Shown here one piece after another: positions 1-5,463 of a DNA stretch of 20,624 bases (position 1 is its first letter; each line of letters begins with the position of its first letter). Both the position numbers and the translations under genes were made by a program. Under the pieces are notes generated by a model. The model was not told the DNA's origin. It saw only the letters and a program-made list of their open reading frames with translations, and ran no database searches. The DNA comes from a virus, in the IMG/VR virus record IMGVR_UViG_3300035670_007445, positions 1-20,624 of that record; one strand, given 5' to 3'.

Positions 1-116
1 GAATTGGGGTGGGGATTGAAAAACCAAGCCCCACCCCAATTTTGGAGAAAAGTCGTTTTTTAGCTAAGGTTAGCGAAGAATTGGGGTGGGGATTGAAAAA
101 CCCATCCCCACCCCAT
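1..116. repeat. Tandem pair of G-rich inverted repeats
   Basis: A 25-base unit beginning GAATTGGGGTGGGGATTG occurs at 1-25 and again at 78-102. Each copy opens a strong hairpin. AATTGGGGTGGGG (2-14) pairs with CCCCACCCCAATT (29-41), 13 perfect pairs, followed by TTT. TGGGGTGGGGAT (82-93) pairs with its complement at 104-115. The first may act as an intrinsic terminator for a gene left of the window, although its T-run is short. The second has no T-run. Two G4 runs per copy also allow a G-quadruplex. The function is not determined. Confidence 0.75.
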
Positions 117-134
117 AACTAGCAGTATGGTTAA

Positions 135-166
135 TTTGTGGTAGTTATCCACCGGATATCCACAAA
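135..166. promoter_or_regulatory. Possible DnaA-box pair inside an inverted repeat
   Basis: TTATCCACC (145-153) and ATATCCACA (156-164) each resemble the bacterial DnaA box TTWTNCACA with one or two mismatches. They lie between TTTGTGG (135-141) and its complement CCACAAA (160-166). Two close sites next to G-rich hairpins could be part of a replication origin. Such short matches also occur by chance and no replication gene is visible nearby, so this is only a pointer. Confidence 0.25.
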
Positions 167-183
167 CCAGCTGTGTATTTTTA

Positions 184-192
184 TGGTATAAT
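184..192 (+). promoter_or_regulatory. Extended -10 promoter element
   Basis: TGGTATAAT is a perfect extended -10 (TGn followed by TATAAT). It lies 33 bases upstream of the ATG at 225. No good -35 hexamer is found 17 bases upstream, which is tolerated in extended -10 promoters. Transcription would begin near 199 and read into the small gene at 225. Confidence 0.5.
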
Positions 193-224
193 ATAAGCAT
201 AATTCTTTAATGCTTGTGAATTAT

Positions 225-500
225 ATGGGTAGGAATAAAAAATACCTAGTAGGTAGGGGTCTGCATTGGCGTATTACACGCCAGATAAACACGCTCCAAA
301 AACAAATATTGGATCGTCGTGAGCAACTTATCAAGTGCTTAAACTTTGAAAGCTATTACCGGTACGGAACTTATAACGGAAAAGTAATTAGCTGGGATTA
401 CGGGTCAGAAGTAGCCGAAGATAAAATCATCAAAAAACTATACCAAGAAATAGAATATTTATTGAATATCGTACTACCGCCAAAAGTGGATAAGTCATAA
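225..500 (+). CDS. Small hypothetical protein (91 aa)
   Basis: I do not recognise this protein. It is basic at its N-terminus (MGRNKKYL), with an amphipathic, charged helix-like middle around residues 20-40 (RQINTLQKQILDRREQL) and a second helix-like stretch near the C-terminus. No metal-binding or catalytic motif is visible. I chose ATG 225 over the in-frame ATG at 210 because its context (TTATATGGG) resembles other starts here and it leaves a sensible leader after the extended -10 at 184-192. It is followed by a gene-free, structured region, so it may be a separate transcription unit from the morphogenesis genes. Confidence 0.6.
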   Translation: MGRNKKYLVGRGLHWRITRQINTLQKQILDRREQLIKCLNFESYYRYGTYNGKVISWDYGSEVAEDKIIKKLYQEIEYLLNIVLPPKVDKS

Positions 501-554
501 AACCCCCGTGTTTATTGAGTTTTTAATAAATGAGATTTTAGTGTATAATTATAC
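501..554 (+). promoter_or_regulatory. Possible promoter with palindromic -10
   Basis: TATAAT lies at 544-549 within the perfect 12-base palindrome GTATAATTATAC (543-554). The nearest -35-like hexamer, TTGAGT (515-520), is 23 bases away, too far for a normal sigma-70 promoter, so the call rests on the -10 alone. The palindrome could also be an operator. The site sits directly upstream of the structured RNA region. Confidence 0.35.
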
Positions 555-750
555 TGTAAATCTCTTTTTACATTACGGGTACTGGTTGAATTGTTTGAAC
601 TGCGCCTAAGTCGCAAGACAAGGGACTTGGATAACGTGAGACTGCGTAGCCGTAAGCTGAAAGGGGAGTTATTCCCTGTAACGCTTGTGTATGGGGGTTA
701 TCCAAAAATGTGGTAAAAAGAAACCTAGAAAATAGGTCAAGTTTTGTTTT
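555..750 (+). ncRNA. Candidate structured RNA of unknown family
   Basis: No gene fits here, but the sequence folds well by eye. Helices are CC-bulge-AAGTC/GACTTGG (605-612 with 624-630), GGATAAC/GTTATCC (629-635 with 697-703), GCGT/ACGC (644-647 with 681-684), AGC/GCT (648-650 with 656-658) and AGGGGA/TTCCCT closed by GTTA (662-667 with 672-677). The first two helices compete for 629-630. The last four nest as a branched structure. A promoter-like TATAAT precedes it, and a 5-bp hairpin followed by a T-rich tract ends it. I could not match it to tRNA, tmRNA, a group I intron core or a riboswitch I know. It may be a free small RNA or the 5' leader of the morphogenesis operon. Confidence 0.45.
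723..750 (+). terminator. Weak intrinsic terminator candidate
   Basis: ACCTA (723-727) pairs with TAGGT (733-737) across a GAAAA loop. It is followed by CAA and a T-rich tract, GTTTTGTTTT (741-750). The stem is short and the T-run is broken by one G and offset by three bases, so termination would be partial. This would suit a leader RNA separated from the downstream operon. Confidence 0.35.
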
Positions 751-765
751 CATAGTGTCGGTATA

Positions 766-858
766 GTTTACTTAACCTTGCCACCGATCACGGCAATTAA
801 GTGAAGTAGAGGGGAGACACAATCAAAGCTAAATGCTTTGTCCCATATACCCCCTCTA
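766..858 (+). promoter_or_regulatory. Structured leader upstream of the morphogenesis operon
   Basis: Two strong helices lie between the putative small RNA and the first operon gene. TTTACTTAA (767-775) pairs with TTAAGTGAA (797-805), including one G-T pair, and continues after a CC bulge with TTGCC/GGCAA (778-782 with 792-796). TAGAGGGG (807-814) pairs perfectly with CCCCTCTA (851-858) and encloses CAAAGC/GCTTTG (824-829 with 835-840). GGGA (812-815) could instead pair with TCCC (841-844), which gives an alternative fold. The leader ends 20 bases before the ATG at 878, so it could influence translation or transcript stability there. Confidence 0.4.
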
Positions 859-877
859 TGAGAACAAAAATTATTTT

Positions 878-1039
878 ATGATTAAATACCAAGATGAGAG
901 GGTTGAAGTATCACACGTCAAAGAGGTGCTGAACTTCAAGCGTTGTACAACCTGCGGTGAAGATTTAGACTTACAGTTCAGATGCAAACCGTGCAGAACG
1001 CAGTATTTATTTATTATTAAACAAGAGAAAAAGAAATAA
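878..1039 (+). CDS. Zinc-ribbon microprotein (53 aa)
   Basis: This 53-residue basic protein contains two CxxC knuckles, CTTC at residues 23-26 and CKPC at 36-39, spaced as in zinc ribbons. One structural zinc ion is expected. The role is unknown: small phage zinc ribbons may bind nucleic acid or a host protein, but nothing here says which. I chose ATG 878 because the in-frame ATG at 833 lies inside a leader hairpin. The gene ends TAA-T-ATG into TerS with one base between. Its length and knuckle pattern resemble the five zinc-ribbon genes at 18909-19706, although the sequence outside the cysteines differs. Confidence 0.65.
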   Translation: MIKYQDERVEVSHVKEVLNFKRCTTCGEDLDLQFRCKPCRTQYLFIIKQEKKK

Positions 1040-1040
1040 T

Positions 1041-1415
1041 ATGGAACTAAACTGGCTAGACGCTGCCATACAAAGAGAGGCAACCCCGAAAGCGTTGAGA
1101 GAAGGAAGTGTTGAAGAGTTTGCTCAAAAATGGGGTATAACAACTCACAAGTACTGGTATGAAATGTCTAAAAAAGAAAGCTGGGCTAAAATACTTGAAA
1201 CATCGCTTAACTCAGTTAAAAAAGCAACACCAGATGTTTTGCTAAAACTTCAAGAAAAGGCTGAAAATGGCGATATGAAAGCAATAGAAATGTATTTAGA
1301 CTATGTATTAAAGCTAGCAAAGAACTTAGATATTAAAACAGACGGTAAACCTTTCCCAATTCTAGGATATGTTTCAAAGAACAACAGCGACGGACAAAAT
1401 ACAAGCGATGAATAA
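1041..1415 (+). CDS. terS: Terminase small subunit (putative)
   Basis: Small terminase subunits bind the packaging site on phage DNA and recruit the large subunit. The 124-residue protein has an N-terminal helical region (residues 20-50, with KWGITTHKYWYEMSK resembling a helix-turn-helix) and a second helical part ending MKAIEMYLDYVLKLAKNLDIKTDG. That is a common end of phBC6A51-type phage TerS proteins. Its position just before TerL supports the call. Its last 95 bases belong to the first copy of a tandem duplication. In the second copy the matching stop is lost and the frame stays open to 1893, so the ancestral TerS may have had a longer tail overlapping TerL. Confidence 0.7.
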   Translation: MELNWLDAAIQREATPKALREGSVEEFAQKWGITTHKYWYEMSKKESWAKILETSLNSVKKATPDVLLKLQEKAENGDMKAIEMYLDYVLKLAKNLDIKTDGKPFPILGYVSKNNSDGQNTSDE

Positions 1416-2063
1416 AAGAATCCGAGCGATAGCTGGGGGAACATCAGCGTCGAAAACAATATCAATACTGTTGTGCTTGATACACCTAGCACAAACGGAC
1501 AAGAAGCCAACGCTAACTAGCATTGTCGCAGAAAGTATTCCGCACTTAAAAAGAGGTGCAATGCGAGATTTCAAAATAATCCTAACAGAACATAACTACT
1601 GGAAAGACGCTTGCTGGAACGCCACAGACTCAATTTACACATTTGAAACAGGAAGCAAGATAGAGTTCTTTTCAACTGACAACGGTGATAAGAACTTAGA
1701 TATTAAAACTGACGGTAAACCATTCCCAATACTAGATTATGCCATTTCAAAGAACAACAGCGACGGACAAAATAATGGCGATGAAGAAAAGGATCAGAGC
1801 GATAGCGGGGGGAACATCAGCGAGCAAGACAATATCAATCCTGCTGTACTTGATACACCTAGCCCAGAGCGACAAGAAACCAACCCTAACTAGCATCGTA
1901 GCAGAAAGTATCCCACACTTAAAGCGTGGCGCAATGCGAGATTTCAAAATGATATTGCTAGAGCATAACTATTGGAAAGATGCTTTATGGAATGCCACCG
2001 ACTCAATCTACACATTTGAGACCGGAAGTAAAATAGAATTCTTTTCAACTGATAACGGCGACA
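1321..2063 (+). repeat. Diverged tandem duplication across the TerS/TerL junction
   Basis: The segment starting AGAACTTAGATATTAAAAC at 1321 recurs at 1691 (AGAACTTAGATATTAAAAC then T). Copy 1 is 1321-1690 and copy 2 is 1691-2063, which has one extra codon near 1743. By hand alignment I count about 55 substitutions, roughly 85% identity. Most are silent in the TerL frame. The breakpoint lies at a shared AAG: the TerL triplet for Lys in copy 2 (GACAAG) corresponds to the TerS AAGAAC start of the unit. The 370-base offset shifts the frame by one. Confidence 0.9.
1369..1893 (+). pseudogene. Truncated TerL N-terminus fused to a TerS tail
   Basis: Residues 1-107 of this open frame repeat the TerL N-terminus, including the Walker A motif GGTSASKT (24-31 in TerL numbering, one less here). 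At the duplication joint (about 1690) the frame passes without a stop into the TerS C-terminal frame (KNLDIKTDGKPFPILDY) and ends at 1893. The product would have an ATP-binding loop but no Walker B and no nuclease, so it cannot work as a terminase alone. It could still matter: its translation would carry ribosomes over the 320-base gap between the TerS stop and the TerL start. It may be a duplication remnant, a chimeric protein, or an assembly error from two strains. Confidence 0.65.
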
Positions 2064-2905
2064 AGTTACGAGGGGCAAGGCGTGAAAGATTATTTATGAA
2101 CGAAGCAAATAATCTAACGCTAGATGCTTTTAACCAATTAGAAGTTCGCACAAAAGATTTTGTGTATTTAGATTGGAACCCCTCAAATGAATTTTGGTTC
2201 TATACCGAATTAAAAGACAAGCGTGATGATGTAGAGTTTATTACCCTAACCTACAAAGACAACGAAGCGTTGAGTGATGAAATAGTAAAAGCAATTGAAC
2301 AGCGTAAGAATAATAAATCGTGGTGGCAAGTGTATGGTTTAGGACAACTCGGTGAAGTGGAAGGAAAGATTTACAAAGACTGGGCGATAGTTGATGAAGT
2401 ACCACACGAAGCTAGGCTAGAAAGGTATGGATTAGACTTCGGCTATTCCAATGATCCAACCGCCATAGTCGCAATTTACAAATACAATGGGGGATTTATC
2501 TTTGACGAAATAACTTTTCTAAAAGGACTAAGCAATAAACAGATAGCGGATATTTTACAAAACAACGAACGAGCCTTGGTTATCGCTGATAGTGCGGAAC
2601 CAAAAAGCATTGATGAGATTAAAAGCTACGGTGTGAATATTGTGCCGGCGGTTAAAGGTCCAGGATCAATTACGCAAGGTATCCAGTATATCCAAGAGCA
2701 AAGATGCTCAATGACAAAACGCAGTGTAAACACAATCAACGAGTATCGCAATTACTTATGGCAGACTGATCGTAACGGCAAGATACAAAATATTCCCGAT
2801 GTCGTCTTTGATCACGCAATGGATGCGATAAGATATGGGCTGTCAAATTATAAACCGCCAATAGTAAATCCTTTCAATAACGATAAACAAAACTTTTTTA
2901 GATAA
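1739..2905 (+). CDS. terL: Terminase large subunit (ATPase-nuclease)
   Basis: This is the DNA-packaging motor and headful or cos nuclease, acting at the portal of the prohead. With the start at 1739 it has 388 residues. The Walker A motif GGTSASKT is at 24-31, a Walker B-like RLFMNEANN at about 117-125 and a coupling-type YLDWNPSN at 143-150. The RNase H-like nuclease carries likely acidic residues D233 (GLDFGYSNDP), D284 (VIADSAEP) and D358/D362 (FDHAMDA). ATG 1775 (MAMKKRIR) is an equally plausible start, since the first 12 residues overlap the TerS-like frame and family members often begin just before the Walker A strand. The 5' part is the second copy of the tandem duplication. The gene ends TAA-T-ATG into the portal gene. 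Confidence 0.93.
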   Translation: MPFQRTTATDKIMAMKKRIRAIAGGTSASKTISILLYLIHLAQSDKKPTLTSIVAESIPHLKRGAMRDFKMILLEHNYWKDALWNATDSIYTFETGSKIEFFSTDNGDKLRGARRERLFMNEANNLTLDAFNQLEVRTKDFVYLDWNPSNEFWFYTELKDKRDDVEFITLTYKDNEALSDEIVKAIEQRKNNKSWWQVYGLGQLGEVEGKIYKDWAIVDEVPHEARLERYGLDFGYSNDPTAIVAIYKYNGGFIFDEITFLKGLSNKQIADILQNNERALVIADSAEPKSIDEIKSYGVNIVPAVKGPGSITQGIQYIQEQRCSMTKRSVNTINEYRNYLWQTDRNGKIQNIPDVVFDHAMDAIRYGLSNYKPPIVNPFNNDKQNFFR

Positions 2906-2906
2906 T

Positions 2907-4607
2907 ATGCTACAAGATGAGAAAATCTGGGAGAAAGTACAAAAGGTAATTGATAGTGCTACCAATGATAGCATTCAACTTATTAACGCTGACAAACAAA
3001 GTCAAGCGCCTTTTTTGTATAACCAGAGAGAATTAGTAAGACGAATTAACTTCTACGTAAATGATCGCTATTTGGAGCGTGATAACAACGCTATATTCTG
3101 GAATATCGCCACGCCTCGCATACCGCATTTTTCGAAATTATTACAATTTGACACGAAAGACTTTTTGCCGATGGGTGAGGGTGAGCTTAATATGGTTCAA
3201 GCGTGGGCGTTAAGAATTAAAGCTCGTGAGTGGTTTAGAGATGAAGGTTTTTATCAGACATTAAACGACTTAGCTATTGGACTAGCTACCTATGGCGGCT
3301 GTGTTTGGAAAGCAGTAAAAGAAGATAAAGAAATGTGCTTAGAAGAGTGCAAGCTCGGTAATCTTTATTTTGATCAAGCGGCTGATGATATCAAAGACAC
3401 TGATGTTGTTGAAATGCACTACCTATCACAAAATGAACTTTTAGAAAAGCGTAGCATTTGGAATAATGTTGATGATATTTTCGGCAAAGAAATGAAAGAT
3501 GGTCGTTATGAGATTTGGGAATACACCGGCATTTTAATTGAAAACCAAGAGCCAGTCTTAAAACACATTATCGGCTATGGATCAGGCGACCAGTACGTAG
3601 AACTTTGGAACGAAGAAATTGACGAAGAGGACAATCCATACGAGTCATTTAGACTTGGCAAATATAACGGTCGCTTTTTAGGCGTTGGTGTTGTAGAAAG
3701 ACTTTTTAAGCTACAAGAACGTGCTAACGAGTTAGTTAACCAGAACGCTGATACTACTCGTATTGCCTCGCTCTTACTCTTCAAGTCCGCTAATATGGAC
3801 TTGACCGGTAATGTTTTAGAGCAAGCGATAAACGGTCAGATTGTGCCAGATGAAACCTTCCAGCAAGTTGGTATCCAAAATACAGGTATCAATTTATTTA
3901 TCCAAGAATTACAACTCATTAACCAGCAAGCTGATAAACTGTGCTTAACTCCTGAAATTATACAAGGTGAACAAGCACCGAGTGGCACAACATTTAGAGG
4001 CTTAGCTGTAATGAACGCCGCCGCAGAAAATGCTTTCACAATTTATCGCCAAAATCTAGGTGAAAAGGTTGGTGATATTTTAATGAAGTGGATATTCCCT
4101 CAAGTTATCAAAGGCTGGAATAAAGAAAGTTTCATTGAAATAAAACAAGATGACGTTGATGTTGAAGCCTATGATAAAGCAGTTATAAATTATATCGCCA
4201 AAGAAAAGATGTTAGGTGGTGAAGTCGTAACGGAAGAGACTTTGACTAAGATCGCCGAAGATTTTCAAAATGAAGTGGGGCGTGTTGGTCGTAAAATTGA
4301 GATTGGTCCTGGATTCTTTGACTTCAAGTTTGGATTCAAATTACAACCGACAAGCGAGACTGGCGATAAAATGGCAATGAACGATGCAATGTATAATGCC
4401 TTACAGATGACCGGTGCTAACCCCGCTTTAACCGAAGTGCCTTTGTTCAAACAATACTGCGAGAATAACGGCATATCATACTGGAAATTAAAACCCAAAC
4501 AGAAAGAAGAGTTAATGGCGATGGCACAAGGACAACAACAAACCGGTGCATTGCCTCCACAAAAGAAGCCAGATGCTTTGTTAGCGTCAGCTCAACCACA
4601 AATGTAA
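2907..4607 (+). CDS. Portal protein
   Basis: Portal proteins form the dodecameric ring at one capsid vertex through which DNA is pumped. I assign this 566-residue protein from its size, its position directly after TerL and before scaffold and coat genes, and family-like features: a mixed alpha/beta first half with the helical clip-like stretch FRLGKYNGRFLGVGVVERLFKLQERANELVNQ near residues 248-280, then QGEQAPSGTTFRGLAVMN around 350-370, which resembles the channel-helix region of podovirus-type portals. The C-terminus is Gln/Pro-rich and low complexity. Both ends use the TAA-T-ATG junction. I cannot tell from sequence whether it belongs to a podovirus- or siphovirus-type head. Confidence 0.85.
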   Translation: MLQDEKIWEKVQKVIDSATNDSIQLINADKQSQAPFLYNQRELVRRINFYVNDRYLERDNNAIFWNIATPRIPHFSKLLQFDTKDFLPMGEGELNMVQAWALRIKAREWFRDEGFYQTLNDLAIGLATYGGCVWKAVKEDKEMCLEECKLGNLYFDQAADDIKDTDVVEMHYLSQNELLEKRSIWNNVDDIFGKEMKDGRYEIWEYTGILIENQEPVLKHIIGYGSGDQYVELWNEEIDEEDNPYESFRLGKYNGRFLGVGVVERLFKLQERANELVNQNADTTRIASLLLFKSANMDLTGNVLEQAINGQIVPDETFQQVGIQNTGINLFIQELQLINQQADKLCLTPEIIQGEQAPSGTTFRGLAVMNAAAENAFTIYRQNLGEKVGDILMKWIFPQVIKGWNKESFIEIKQDDVDVEAYDKAVINYIAKEKMLGGEVVTEETLTKIAEDFQNEVGRVGRKIEIGPGFFDFKFGFKLQPTSETGDKMAMNDAMYNALQMTGANPALTEVPLFKQYCENNGISYWKLKPKQKEELMAMAQGQQQTGALPPQKKPDALLASAQPQM

Positions 4608-4608
4608 T

Positions 4609-4839
4609 ATGATCACAAAATCTTTTCTAGACAGCCCAGAATATCAGGAGTTCAAAGAAATGCTTAGAGATGAATTGGAATTAAAACCAATCCACCTAAA
4701 AACAGAAGGCAAATCAAATGAGACGATCGCAAGGGAAGTAACTGCCCACGAGTTTGCTACAAAGATTGTAACGAAAGCAATGCGTAAGTTTGAAAGACAG
4801 CTACTCGGTGGAACTAGGAAAGATGAAAGCTGGGTATAA
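4609..4839 (+). CDS. Small hypothetical protein (76 aa)
   Basis: The product is a charged, mostly helical protein (KSFLDSPEYQEFKEMLRDELE near the start, then a KIVTKAMRKFERQL helix at residues 50-65). I do not recognise a family. Its place between portal and scaffold, and its TAA-T-ATG link to the portal gene, suggest a morphogenesis accessory factor, but nothing in the sequence proves that. No signal peptide or membrane segment is present. Confidence 0.65.
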   Translation: MITKSFLDSPEYQEFKEMLRDELELKPIHLKTEGKSNETIAREVTAHEFATKIVTKAMRKFERQLLGGTRKDESWV

Positions 4840-4920
4840 AATAATAAACTTTGGTTATCGCCACCATTCAAAAGCGACTTAGGTTCAAGGCAACCTCTTA
4901 AAATGCCGCATCTATCTGCT
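4840..4920 (+). other. Short gap with hairpin before scaffold gene
   Basis: This 81-base gap contains a 5-bp hairpin, AGGTT/AACCT (4881-4885 with 4892-4896, loop CAAGGC), ending 24 bases before the scaffold ATG. No T-run follows, so it is not an intrinsic terminator. An in-frame ATG at 4903 could extend the scaffold protein by six residues. I see no promoter. Confidence 0.35.
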
Positions 4921-5451
4921 ATGTCAGAAGAGAACAACCAGGATCAAAATCCTGATGAGGAGACAACCTCTCAAGAAACCGAGGAACTTGACCTCGCACC
5001 AGAGGAGGAAGGTGAACAAGTATCAGGCGACAGTGGTGAACCTGATGCAGAAGCTCTTAAAGCGCAAATTGCGAAAATGAAAGAGCAGAACGCAAAACTT
5101 TACGCCCGCTTAAAACAAGCGGAAGTAAAGAAACCCACAGAAGCTGTTAAGACCAGCAAATCTAATTCTAGCCTTACTCGTGAAGAGGCGATACTTTTCG
5201 CCAAAGGCTACACCGAAGAAGAAGTTAATCTCGCTATGAAACTTGCAAAAGTTAATGGCGTGAACGCTCTAGTCGCTGCCGAAGATGATTACTTCAAAAC
5301 TGTGGTTGAGAAACGACAGAAGAAGGAACAATCAGCTAAAGCATCGCTCGGTGCATCATCTGGTGCAAATAAGTTTGCTCCGAAATCAGTCGGTAAAATG
5401 ACTGACGAAGAACACGCTAAGTATTTCCACGAAGTAATGAGTAGGGTGTAA
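4921..5451 (+). CDS. Capsid scaffolding protein (putative)
   Basis: Scaffolding proteins guide coat assembly and leave or are cleaved before DNA packaging. The 176-residue product fits by composition and place. It has an acidic, low-complexity N-terminus rich in Glu, Asp and Gln (residues 1-45), a coiled-coil stretch ALKAQIAKMKEQNAKLYARL (about 48-67), a disordered Lys/Ser linker, a compact helical segment LTREEAILFAKGYTEEEV, and a short basic and helical C-terminus of the kind that contacts coat protein. It lies directly before the coat gene. ATG 4921 is preferred over ATG 4903. Confidence 0.75.
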   Translation: MSEENNQDQNPDEETTSQETEELDLAPEEEGEQVSGDSGEPDAEALKAQIAKMKEQNAKLYARLKQAEVKKPTEAVKTSKSNSSLTREEAILFAKGYTEEEVNLAMKLAKVNGVNALVAAEDDYFKTVVEKRQKKEQSAKASLGASSGANKFAPKSVGKMTDEEHAKYFHEVMSRV

Positions 5452-5463
5452 GTTTAATATAAT

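Noticed and set aside
1-116. Possible CRISPR array from the repeated 25-base unit.
   Set aside because: Only two copies are seen, the units form strong GC hairpins, and no cas genes are present.
629-703. A 75-base segment with a 7-bp closing stem looked like a tRNA.
   Set aside because: There is no T-arm with TTC in its loop and no anticodon arm of the right size. The inner helices are nested differently from a cloverleaf.
555-750. A second group I intron in the leader.
   Set aside because: A GAGACTG stretch recalls the P7 region, but no matching 3' strand, P3 or splice sites could be found.
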